From positions 3,968,001 through 4,032,000 of the forward strand of contig JAJUBI010000003.1 of NCBI GenBank assembly GCA_022419385.1: a DNA stretch of 64,000 nt. Reading direction: 5' to 3'. Position 1 is the first letter of the stretch. Each line of letters opens with the position of its first letter. A program made the translations under genes and the position numbers. The stretch comes from Paraconiothyrium sp. Pb-2020. Its lineage: Eukaryota; Ascomycota; Dothideomycetes; Pleosporales; Didymosphaeriaceae. Shown here piece after piece: positions 44,871 to 55,460 of this stretch. The notes beneath the pieces were generated by a model. It was not told the DNA's origin. It saw only the letters and a program-made list of their open reading frames with translations, and ran no database searches.

Positions 44871-46624
44871 TCAGCCCTGCATTTGATCGTTGAATTGTCG
44901 GACCGAATCCAAGAAGAATTGGAAGCCCTTATCTCCCTCAGCTGTGAGGGTAGTCAGATCCACATCCATGTTTCCGAAATCGACCATGTCTGCGCCCATA
45001 AGCATCCGGTCCAAGGGCGCTTCGTTCAGAGTGCCAAAGGGACCTTGCACATCCATCTCCATAGCTTGATGATCACCAAAATATGGCATCGGCGTCTGCG
45101 GTAGACTAGGCTCGGTAGAGCCGCTCATGGACATGGGATCGAAGTCGTCCAAGCCGCCGATCCAGAACTGCTCGCCACGCGCGGCTCCACGTTCCAGGAT
45201 GGCAGCGTCACAGTCAGCATCGGTGTAGTTGTGCTCGGCCATTACATGTCGCTTGAGATCGCGGTCCCTTGCAAACCGACTAGGGCAACCATTGACCAAG
45301 CAGGTTATGGGCCGGCCGTCATCGTAGCCAACGCCGGTGAGCAGAGTAAGCGCAGAGGGTTCTGGGATTAATCGTTTGCGAGCCTTCGCAGCCTTTCGCG
45401 TAGCTTTACGATTGGGAAGGCCGAGATGATGTGTCCGGATATGCTGCTCTAAGGCTGCCTTGGTCTTAACGAACTTGCCGCATGCATTATGCCCACTCCA
45501 GCCGCTCAGATCAGGATGCTTCGACTGTTGCATGGCCTCTGCAGTGCACGAGAAGCGATATTGCATCTCGTGGACCTGCGAGACATGGGCGTTCAAATTG
45601 CCTCTCCTGTTGAACATTTTGCCGCAATCTTCGTGTGGGCACTGGAATAGCTCTTGGTCTTCTAGGCTTGTGTGCACTGCTCTGAAGTGGCTGTTCAAGG
45701 CTGACTGGTTCTTGAATACTTGACCACAGGTAGAGCAGGTAGGTGGATGAACTTCTACATCGTGTGCTTGCAATTCAGCGGCAGTAGAGAAGGACAAAGG
45801 CTCCTTTGGTATCGGTACCGTCTCACCGTTAGCAGACTCAATCATATCACAATCAGTGCCAGGCGCAGGGCAGACCATGCAGAAGTGGCGAGGCTCCTCC
45901 TTTTCGCTGTGAGCACTAGTCATGTGCCGTCGTAGCCCGTTCTCGGTCTGGTATCCATGCGTACAAAGAGTCCCCGAGGGGTCAACGAAAGTGCACGGGT
46001 ATGCCTTCGTCTCCAGATGTACCGTCTTAACATGTGCGTCAAGGGTCTTCTGCTTCCGAAAAGCTTCTTTGCAGGGCGGATAACCTGTACAATAGAACTT
46101 GGAGTCGTGCACCTCCTTGTGTCGCTGCAGCCGACCGTTCGAAGTGAAAGTCTTGCCGCAGCCTTCCCAGTGGCATACATAGTTTCGTTCGGGCACGGCG
46201 TGGAAGTGCGTCAAGTGTCTCTGGAGATGGTCCTTACGAGGGAAGTCTCGGTCGCAGTCTTCGTGTGGGCAGGCGAACGGGCGTTCCTTGGTGTGGGTGC
46301 GCATGTGGGATTCGAGACGGCAGGGCCGGTTGAAGCGTTGGCCGCAGCCCTCAAAGTCGCAGACGTAGTTCCATGATCTCTTCGCCTCGCTGTCCGCTCT
46401 CTTCTTGCCATTATCTGTGAAGTTGACCTTTCGATCTGTGGAAGCATCGAATTCCACGCTAGGGTCGGCTTCAATATCGGAAGCGTCGGCGGAGTCGCTG
46501 CTCCCTGTTGCTGTTCTGCTTGTCAAAGGGCGACATATACGGAATGAGCGATGCAAATACCAGTACGAGACTTCTTGCTCGAAGATGCAACCTTCGACTC
46601 TGCAATTTTGCGTTTGGCTGCCAT
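44871..46624 (-). CDS. PZF1: Transcription factor IIIA (C2H2 zinc-finger 5S rRNA gene factor)
   Basis: Exons 46624-46561 and 46510-44871 with a 50 nt intron, 567 residues. It binds the internal control region of 5S rRNA genes and recruits TFIIIC and Pol III; it also binds 5S RNA. The first exon encodes MAAKRKIAESKVASSSKKSR, a basic nuclear start, and the splice joins SRT to ATGSSDSADASD. About nine C2H2 fingers follow: CDFEGCGQRFNRPCRLESH, then ACPHEDCDRDFPRKDHLQRH, CHWEGCGKTFTSNGRLQRH and further ones, with the TFIIIA-type linker THTKERPF. A spacer with a Cys-rich AELQAHDVEVHPPTCSTCG segment separates fingers. A basic patch (RKATRKAAKARKR) and a long acidic tail rich in Asp/Met close the protein. 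Without the first exon the frame has only a TTG. RPB6 is divergent from it across 269 nt. Confidence 0.88.
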
Positions 46625-46893
46625 GTTCAAGGCGTACCTGATTGTCAAGTGGGAGCCATCGGGCAAGTTGAACCGGCTACAAAAAATCAGTGGAGACGAG
46701 ATCTTGGCATTTCATGCTAGCGCGGCTCGGTCGCAGCTTCCTAGAGTTTTAGGCCCGTGCTCCGCGAATCTTTGTTCGAGACATTCAGAATCCACTGCAC
46801 TCACACTCGTCCTTTCCCACGCAGACGAACAACCGTCATATCCGTCGTGAATCCTAGCTTCGCTCGAGCGCACACACATACACGCTTACGATC
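46625..46893. promoter_or_regulatory. Bidirectional promoter, TFIIIA / RPB6
   Basis: 269 nt between two divergent start codons. Both products are core transcription components, so co-regulation through this shared region is plausible. No obvious TATA box. Confidence 0.6.
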
Positions 46894-47564
46894 ATGTCTG
46901 ACTACGGAGGCGATGATGGGTACGATGCGGGAGGCTACAACGAGTACGTTTCTCCCAACCTTGAGCATAGCGTTGCGCGCATGCGTAAAAAGAACAACAG
47001 CACTGACTGTTCTGCTTCTCTAGTGATGTAGTCGACGTGTACGACGAGGAGGCAGAGCCAGATGTTTATGACGACGACGGCGCGGACGGCGAGGGCCAGC
47101 AGGAAGACCCAGAGACCGTCCATGACCAAGACAACATCGTTGAAAGCGGAGACCCCAGCGCGGCAGCGGCAGCCAAATCTTCGCAAAAGAATACTGTGGC
47201 CGCAGAGAAGTCAAAGAAGGTGCCCAACGACCAACGCTCGACGACTCCATACATGACCAAATACGAAAAGGCGCGTATATTAGGAACTCGCGCTTTGCAG
47301 ATCAGGTGCGTAGGCATTTAGAACCTAAAGGTAGAGCGGAATAAGACTGATGCAATGCAGCGGGAACGCCCCAGTCCTCATTGACGTAGAGGGCATGACG
47401 GATCCTCTTGAGATTGCTCAGAAGGAGTTGCGCGAGAAGAAGATTCCCTTGGTTGTACGGCGGTATCTTCCCGATGGATTGTAAGCAACTGCGTCGAATG
47501 CGCGAGGACTGTACTAAAGTATAATAGCTACGAGGATTGGACGTGTGAGGAACTCTTGACTTAG
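46894..47564 (+). CDS. RPO26: RNA polymerase I/II/III shared subunit RPABC2 (Rpb6)
   Basis: Four exons: 46894-46943, 47024-47305, 47361-47480 and 47528-47564. Introns are 80, 55 and 47 nt, and the product is 162 residues, matching the family. It is part of all three nuclear RNA polymerases and stabilises the clamp. The N-terminus is acidic and Gly/Tyr-rich (MSDYGGDDGYDAGGYN), as usual. The conserved core is TPYMTKYEKARILGTRALQI, joined by splicing to SGNAPVLIDVEGMTDPLEIA, then QKELREKKIPLVVRRYLPDG and the last exon FYEDWTCEELLT. SGNAP replaces the more common SMNAP. Every splice phase agrees. Found only by joining short exons; the 37 nt last exon is too small to see alone. Confidence 0.96.
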
Positions 47565-48069
47565 GGGATGCATGGAAGCTGTAGACACAGCCAACTAAAA
47601 GTCTTGGCTATGTCGGACTCCAAAATGCGTATGCTGTTGCACCGCACAGTATTCAGGTACACACGCTTCTGTTGTGGGGGGAACTTAGAGGTGGGCCTGC
47701 GCGAGGATTGCATTCTGTACGGAGTTTCGGGGAGGTAAAACGGAGCATGTTCGGCGAATCGGCGTAACAGCGATCATTATAACATACCCTCCGAATCAAG
47801 ACCGAATTATCACACCTCTTTGGTGCACAGCGGGCCTTGGAGCGGATCCGATTGAGTGATGGAAAACTTACCCCAATTTAGGCATGGTGGGGTTCGAGCG
47901 AGGGGAAAGATGCCCCGCGTCTAGCAGCACTGGGAGCTCCCAACGTCACAAAGCTGTCCCAAAACAAAACCAGACGGCGCCCCGAATTGTGCCTGCTTCT
48001 GCTCCTTGTCAAAACCACCTCTATACCGCCATCACGCATCTCTTCCGCGCACTTCGCTCGGCCATCGCC
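47565..48069. other. Intergenic, RPB6 to S-formylglutathione hydrolase
   Basis: About 500 nt, 3' region of RPB6 and promoter of the next plus-strand gene. No gene seen. Confidence 0.5.
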
Positions 48070-49088
48070 ATGTCTTTCGAAACCACAGCTACCATTGCCT
48101 CCTTCGGAGGCAAGCTCCTGAAGCTGAAGCACCAGTCTTCCAGCACAGGCACAGACATGGCACTAAATCTTTACCTTCCTCCACAAGCTTTGAAGTCAGG
48201 CGCAAAGGTTCCCGTTCTGTTCTACTTGTCTGGTCTGACCTGCACGGGTGACAATTGTTCCGAAAAGGGCTTCTTCCAGCACGGTGCTAGCCAGAAGGGC
48301 ATTGCTGTTGTGTACCCAGACACCAGCCCACGTATGTTGAGTGTCTGAACACATGTTCTTCTCATTATATCTGATCGTTCAAACAGGGGGCTTGAAGATC
48401 GAGGGTGAGGACGATGCGTACGATTTTGGCTCCGGTGCCGGTTTCTACGTCGATGCAACCAAGGAGCCGTGGAACAAGGGCTACAACATGTACTCGTACA
48501 TCACAAAGGAGCTCCCAGAAGCTTTGTTCACGCACTTCAAGGAGCTCGACGGCAGTCGAGTCAGCATTACTGGACACAGTATGGGTGGTCATGGTGCCCT
48601 GACACTTGTACGGCAATTGCGACAGTGCGAGGTCAAGCTAACCGGAATCAGTTCCTTAAGAACCCCGGACAGTACAAGTCGGTCTCCGCATTCGCACCCA
48701 TTGCTAACCCCATCAATGCTCCGTGGGGACAGAAAGCATTCAAGGGCTACTTCGGCGAGGACCAGCAGCAGAAGTGGAAAGAGCACGACGCGACCGAGTT
48801 GGTGAAGCAGTGGAAGGGTCCATTAGACATCCTCATCGACGTGGTTCGTTAACGCTGATTGTGTTTGTACTTTCGGAACGAAGTCCTAATGGCACGCAGG
48901 GTACTGGCGACAATTTCTACAAGCAGAAGCAGCTTCTTCCTGAAAACTTCATCGAGGCGGCTAAGCAGGCAGGCAACGACAAGGGCATCAACCTACGGTT
49001 GCAGCCCGACTACGATCACAGCTACTACTTCATGGCTACATTTGCAGATGACCACGTAGCATGGGCGGCGAAGCATTTGGGAGTCTAG
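48070..49088 (+). CDS. S-formylglutathione hydrolase (esterase D family)
   Basis: Four exons: 48070-48331, 48387-48607, 48652-48843 and 48900-49088; introns of 55, 44 and 56 nt; 287 residues, the family length. A cytosolic alpha/beta hydrolase that splits S-formylglutathione to formate and glutathione, the second step of glutathione-dependent formaldehyde removal. Signatures are VPVLFYLSGLTCTGDN, HGASQKGIAVVYPDTSPRG across the first splice, and the nucleophile elbow GHSMGGHGAL. FLKNPGQYKSVSAFAPI begins the third exon, and the His of the triad is in YDHSYYFMATF. The third splice rebuilds LIDVGTGDNFYKQKQL. The start ATG (ATCGCCATGTC) is the first in frame with MSFETTATIASFGG. No defects. Confidence 0.95.
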
Positions 49089-50064
49089 TAAGCTGTCTTT
49101 AGGCATAGCTATATCACGTACTAACCGCTACAGAAGCGATTCTGTATCGAAGGGAAAGCTTTGAACGGGCGACTAGTATTCGTTGACGACCCGTTTTCAT
49201 GTAAAATATCACAAACTTTTCTATTTCCCATGCAGTGGACACGGATTTGTGAATAGAATACCACTACTACCACTTTTCTAACGGACTCACCACTTTTGTT
49301 CACGCAAAAGCTAAGCGGATGAATTTCGCATTTGACAGCGCTGCACCAACTGCTATGGTTCTTTCGTGTTGTCCGGTGAACAACGGGGACAGCAAGCAAT
49401 GGAAGTGTGAGACACACAAGCCTAACTTGACGTCCAAGCAAAGCATAGCCCATGTAGTTCCTAGTATCGCCTTCACTATAAAAAGTGTTAACTACCGTTC
49501 TGCATCGATACCTTTGAGCGCGGTGTGTCAAAAGCTAGACGTTGGGGGGGTCGAGAACTGAAAAAGAGAAGGGTCAAACACAGATACAGTAGATAAAGCA
49601 ACGGATTTTCGAATGTGAAACAAAGATTGTCCATAGCAAAATTGTGAGGCCGGCACGTTGCTTAAATTCGACTAGCACGTGCGCGAAATGATGGTTGGGT
49701 TCCACCTGCCTAACGGCACACAATTGATTCATTGAGCCGTCACCCAACCCAAACCACGTCACGCGAACAAAGACCACGGTTCTGCCTCTGCTTCCGGTGA
49801 TTGTCACAACACTGCTGCTGCCTTCCGGATATCCTGCATTACCTGCAACGCGATTATTTTACCCCACCAAGGTAGCCCTACTGCCCCGCGCTCCGCCTTC
49901 ACCGCCCGTCACAACATCTATAATGCAAACAGCGCTTTCGCCGATGGCCCGGTAGCTTCAAGGGAAAACACAACACCGTACCACTGTCTCGGTTGTTTTG
50001 CTTGCGTAAACTCTGTGGCATCCGACCGGAACTGAGATCGACTTGCATCTGAGACGGTGGGGAC
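49089..50064. other. Intergenic, no gene recognised
   Basis: About 980 nt between the hydrolase and LOS1, both plus strand. Short open frames at 49121-49531 minus and 49319-49561 plus lack recognisable content. Confidence 0.5.
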
Positions 50065-53000
50065 ATGGAAGCCCAGGTAGTCAACGTGTGCCCCTCGTGT
50101 TTGAGCTTCTCTGACCGTATGTTCTACTAGGTCGAAAATGCGATCCAAATCGCCTCTGACCCCACCTCAAGCCAGCAGCTGCGAGGGCAAGCGATAGAAT
50201 ACCTCAATCAATTGCGCACCGAAGGCTCAGCATGGCAGGCAGGCCTTACGCTGTTCACACGCGATCCTCGCGCGTCCGAGATCATTCGCCATACCTCGCT
50301 CGACCTCGTAAACAATGCTATGCAGGAGCATCGTCTGGACGACCAGAGCTTGTCATACATCAAAGATACTCTCATGAATTATATTCGACAAACCTATGCA
50401 TCTGGGAGCTCTTCGGCGGATGCGGGCCACCTACAAAACAAATTGATGCAGACTATCACCTACCTTTTCGTAGCTCTGTACCCGTCTTCATGGCAATCGT
50501 TCTTCGATGACTTTCGCGCGCTAGCTGGCGACCAGGCTACCATTGGCAGCATCAACTACACATCGACATTAGTTTACCTGCGGCTGCTGGCCCAGGTACA
50601 TGACGAGATCGCAGACGTTCTAGTTGCAAGACAGGAAGACGAAAAGAAGCGTAACACAGAGTTGAAAGATCTCATTCGCCAGCGCGACGCCCAGAAAATC
50701 TCATTATCCTGGCAAGAAATACTGGCAAAGTGGAGGGAGACGGACCTGGGTCTCATAGAGATGTGTTTGAGGACCATCGGTCGTTGGGTCAGCTGGATCG
50801 ATATCTCGCTTGTTGTCAACGAGAGCATGATCATGATCTTTCTGCAAATGGCAGGCCAACAGGGCATATCCTCGCCGGAAACCCCTGAAGGAAGGGTTCG
50901 AGATGCCGCAATCGATACGTTCTCGGAGATTGTCAGCAAGAAGATGGGACCTGCGGACAAGATACAACTGATTGAATTCCTCAATCTTGGCTCGGTTGTC
51001 GGCCAGCTCATCAATAGCCCGGCCCTTGCCGACCAGAGCACACCCGACTATGACAATGATCTCGCCGAGACCGTAGCAAAACTTGTCAATAACATCGTCT
51101 TCGACATCGTCAAAATCCTGGAAAAGGACAACAACGATGAGCAGACTCGTCAGCGTGCCGACGCGCTCATTCAATTGTTCACCCCTTACTTGTTGAGGTT
51201 TTTCGCTGATCAATATGACGAAGTCTGCTCAACAGTCATTCCTTCTCTGACCGATCTTCTTACCTTTTTCCGTAAGCTGCAGAAGAAGACCGGGTCCCTA
51301 CCATCTCAGTACGCGGCCATACTTCCTCCTGTGCTCGAGGCCATAATTGCAAAGATGAAATACGACGAGGCGGTTTCCTGGGGCGAAGAGGGTGAACAGA
51401 CGGACGAGGCCGAATTCCAAGATCTTCGAAAAAGGCTGCACGTCTTGCAACTGACAGTAGCAGCCATCGATGAGAACTTTTACATCGAGACTTTAAGCCG
51501 CGTCGTGAGCGATACCTTCAGTCGACTGTCCGCGGGCGGCCATTCTGCATTAGATTGGCGCGACCTGGACCTGGCGCTATACGAGATGTTCCTGTTTGGA
51601 GAATTGGCCATGCGTAACTCAGGTCTGTACGCTAAACGCGAACCATCTTCCGTGGCTGCGCAGCGACTGGTGGGGATGATGAATAACATGCTAGATGCTG
51701 GTGAGTTCTGCGTCGTTCTAGCAAAGAGTACACTCTAACCTGAACTAGACATTGCCAATTACCCTCACCCTTCCATACAATTGCAATACATGGAAATCTG
51801 CGTTCGGTATTACCAGTTTTTCGAACAAAACTCACATCAAATTCCTAAAGTGCTCGAAAACTTTGTTCGTCTCACGCACAACAATCACGTCAAGGTGCGC
51901 TCAAGATCTTGGTATCTATTCCAGCGTTTAGTTCGGCATCTACGAGCACAGCTTGGCAACGTCTCTTACGACATTATCCAAGCCATTGGTGACCTTCTCA
52001 CCATCAAAGCCGAGTTACCAGAAGATTCCGGGGATAACATGTCATCCGACGAAGAGGATCAATCCGCGGATGCTCTGTTCAATTCTCAATTGTACCTATT
52101 CGAAGCTGTCGGATGCATTGCTTCCTCGGGCACCGTCTCGACAGAGAATAAGAAGCTCTACGCGCAGACTATCATGAGTCCGCTTTTCGCCGATTTGGAG
52201 CAAACTTTGCCACAGGCACAGAACGGTGATGAGCGGTCGATCCTCCAGATTCATCACATCATCATGGCTATCGGGACCCTTGCACGCGGATACTCGGATT
52301 GGGTCCCCTCTAGCAATAGCGAACTTCCACAAAGTGAAGTAGCAGATGAGTTTGCTAAGGCATCAGAAGCCATTCTCATTGCTCTCAAGTCCCTCAATTC
52401 ATCAAGCACGATCCGCTACGCTGCTCGGTTCGCATTCTCCCGCATATGCTAGTACTCGGCTCGCGCATCCTCCAGGAAATCCCGTCCTGGATTGAGGGAC
52501 TCTTATCTCTTAGTTCGTCTATGGATGAAATCTCGACGTTCATGAAAGTTTTGGGTCAAATTATCTATACCTTCAAAGCAGAAATTGCGGGTATACTTGA
52601 TACGGTCCTCACGCCTCTACTGCAGCGCATCTTCACTGCCTTGGCAGTTAGTCCATCCGGTACTGACGATGAAATCCAATTGGCAGAGCTCCGCCGAGAG
52701 TATCTCAACTTCATATCCGTGGTGCTAGGGAATGGATTAGGGTCTGTGTTTGTGAGCGACGCCAACCAGACAACCTTCGACACCATCATCACATCAATCG
52801 ACACGTTTGCAAGAGACACATCGGATTATCCAACAGCTCGCCTAGCCCTCTCGGTGCTCATTCGCATGACGTCGGTATGGAGTGGGCCAGACAAAGTAGG
52901 ACCTGGCGCCAATACAAGTCCAACAAGTCCCGCTACAGGACCTATTCCCGGCTTCGAAAACTATGTTGTGGAGCGCTTCTCGCCACTAGTGTGGTCGATT

Positions 53001-53261
53001 CCCGCATCTGCGGGTTTCAATTCCAAGGATGCACAGGCGAAACAGGTACTCTACGAGGTCGCTAACCTCCAGGCGGAGATTGTAAAGAAGGTTGGCGAGC
53101 CCTACGTCGAACGGCTAAGAACGGACCTTGCGGGCATGGGTGTCAGCGAGGATGTAGTCGATGGATACCTCCGAACCCTCGCAGGCGCGTTCGAAGGGGT
53201 CGAAAAGGTCAAGGAATGGCGGATATTCTTTGCGCAATTTGTGAGCTCAGCACAAGGCTGA
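50065..53261 (+). CDS. LOS1: Exportin-T (tRNA exportin Los1/XPOT), with a frameshift
   Basis: Exports mature tRNA from the nucleus with Ran-GTP. The first exon, 50065-50076, codes only MEAQ; a 54 nt intron follows and the second exon resumes VENAIQIASDPTSSQQLRG. The second exon is 50131-51700 and the third starts at 51749 after a 48 nt intron (DAG joined to DIANYPHPSIQLQYMEIC, with D across the splice). The body is HEAT-like helices typical of the importin-beta superfamily. At 52441 the frame reads CGC ATA TGC TAG and stops after FAFSRIC. The expected sequence FAFSR-MLVLGSRILQEIP is obtained if one AT of CGCATATGC is absent, and continues from 52446 to the stop at 53261. No intron explains this. 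With the two bases removed the gene has 1031 codons including the stop, the usual length. As written, the protein is cut to about 760 residues and loses its C-terminal quarter. A -1 ribosomal slip is an alternative. Confidence 0.9.
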
Positions 53262-55460
53262 AGTTGATGGTTTCGACTCAGGATGGAGGACATTTTCACT
53301 TGATCTGGCGCACTAGCGTTCATGGCGCGGCGGTACATCTGCATTGTGGGCGTGCACGGCATGTGGGATATACCATTATAAGACTCGAGTAGCTGACATG
53401 TTGATATGAGTGTAATTTGCATGGTTCGTCGGACTTGCATCCTGTTTTTGCCGAAACCAAGGTCAAGGGGCTCGACAGTGTTTCTCTGTCAAGGTGCCTT
53501 CCCTATGTACCACTCGTGGATTGTGTACGGTGGCTATACAGTACAGTGTCACACCTCGACAGCTCGAAGCACGCTATACTCATGCACGCCTCGTTTCGCA
53601 AGCTTACAGCCGACGCTGAAGTTGACGTGGGAGTAGGATCCGTTGAGCGGGTCAAGATCAACACGCGTTGTTTCTGTATGTGAAGCATTGGCCCTGGTGC
53701 GGCCCGAACATGTCTTTTTGGGCGTCTCGAGTGTTTATCACGACTATGCTCTTGTGAGACAAACAGCCGAAAGCAGCCTCCGGGGTGTTCTCCACTCAGC
53801 CAATCAGACAGCGACGGGCAGGCGAGATTGGGACCGGGGTTCCAGCTGACCAGACGAAGATCGCGCAATGCGCATCAATGCCGATGAATTGCGGAATGTG
53901 ATTTTCTGTGCGTGACGGCAACGCCAGGCTGAAGAGAGCAGCGGCGCGCGTGATTGGGTGACATTGGACCGAGCAGCTCGCCACCGCGCCCCACGAGCGG
54001 GTTGGCCCTGGATTGCGTCGCCGAGCGGGTCTTGTGCCTTGTGCATTGCTTGTCGATGAGAGCGAGGGCGAGGGCGAGGGCGAGGGTGTCGTGTGGGGTT
54101 CTGCGGACGTTGTATCCACGTCAGCCATCCGCTGCGAGCGGTAGGCGGCCGAGGACGCTGCCAGACAGACTTGGACCTGCCTGTTCCGTGCGTAGGGCCG
54201 GCTGTAAATAGATCGGAGCATTCACGACTTGCGATGCAGCGGCGGATGAGTGTTGCAAGGTCGCCCAGCATCGTGAGAACAGCTTACTACCTATGTAGCG
54301 AGCCTCGTCGCTCGCCACTGGATCTGCGTGCTTGATCGGCGGTTTGGCTGGCAGTCTTCTAGCAGCCTTCTAGAAATGTGGCCACATGGCGGGGAAGGCT
54401 GGCGGCAGCGATCGCTTCGTGCCATGACGCGACGCCCGCTGTCGATGGTCGCAGGCACGCAGGCAGAAGCAGGCGGGCATAACAGCTGCGAGGGGCTTGA
54501 GACCGCGGGTGTAGGTTCGCGCTGCAGCCAAGCGCGCGCGGGCGCCGTCCTGGGCATGGGCTCGAGGCAACTCGAGAGCAAAAGCGCACCGAGGCTGCGA
54601 TGCGCTGCGTGAAGGCGACCCACCGCGCTCCATCGCAGCGGCCAATGAAGCGCGCCTGAGGGCTTCCAAAAGTCCTTCCAGAAGCCGTGCCACTGTGTCG
54701 AGTCCGGCCGCTGCCAATGATCGCAAGGCCACTCCTCTCACAGTCGCTCTACCACCCTCGAGCCCCCGGCCTCACGTCTCTGGCCCCTCGCCGTCCGCCA
54801 TCGCCTGCCCGCGCGCCTGGGTCCTGCCATGCCGGCCTCTCCCCAGCGCACCTTGGGGTAACACATCTGCGAGCGCGCGAGCCCCTGCGTCCTGCGACAC
54901 TCCCCCTCTGCCGTCTTCCTGCTCCCTTGAGAGCGCGGCCAGAGCACCCGGACCGCGAACACCCAGCGCCTGCCCGCCCGCGCCCGCGGCCCTGCCTAAT
55001 CGGCCCTGCGACGCCCTGCACTCCTCCTCCACACGCACACCGGGCCGCCGCGTGCCTTCGCTCGAGCCTGCGCGCCGACCACCAACACGCCGGCTGCCAC
55101 CTCCAGCATTCCTCGCTGGCACTGCGCATCTCGCTGCGTGGCCCCAGCGCAACCTCCAGAGCAGCCGGGACCTCCTCGTCGTTTCAGGTTAGATCTGTCT
55201 TTCCCCACGCCGTCCGCGATTGGCGCTCAAAGCCTGGCATCTCCAGCTGTCTCTCGCTCGACGACCGTCTCAATTGATCCCGCCACCGTCCCCCTCTTCC
55301 TCTGCGCCCTGCGCCCGAGCAGACCCCGTCACGCCTCACTCAGCCGCCGCGACCACGAACCCCCGTTTTGCGACCATCATAGACATCCTCCCGATCGAGC
55401 GGGAGGCTCCCCGAACCGCAGAGACCAGTGCTCGCCGTCGCTGCGCAAGGAGTGGAGAAG
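53262..55460. other. Long GC-rich leader/promoter region of PDE2
   Basis: 2.2 kb with no convincing gene. From about 54700 to 55460 the plus strand is very C-rich and full of short overlapping open frames on both strands, which the base composition alone can explain. A plus-strand frame at 54687-55277 opens with GTG or ATG-like codons but has no conserved content. This probably includes a long 5' leader for PDE2 and could hold a leader intron (GTTAGATCTGTC at 55189). Confidence 0.5.
54062..54085. repeat. (GCGAGG)4 hexanucleotide repeat
   Basis: Four perfect tandem copies of GCGAGG in the intergenic region upstream of PDE2. Purine-rich on the plus strand. Short and probably unstable in length; no function assigned. 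Confidence 0.85.

Noticed and set aside
54687..55277. 196-codon frame upstream of PDE2
   Set aside because: Biased Pro/Ala/Arg composition follows from C-rich DNA, and two other frames are open over the same bases.
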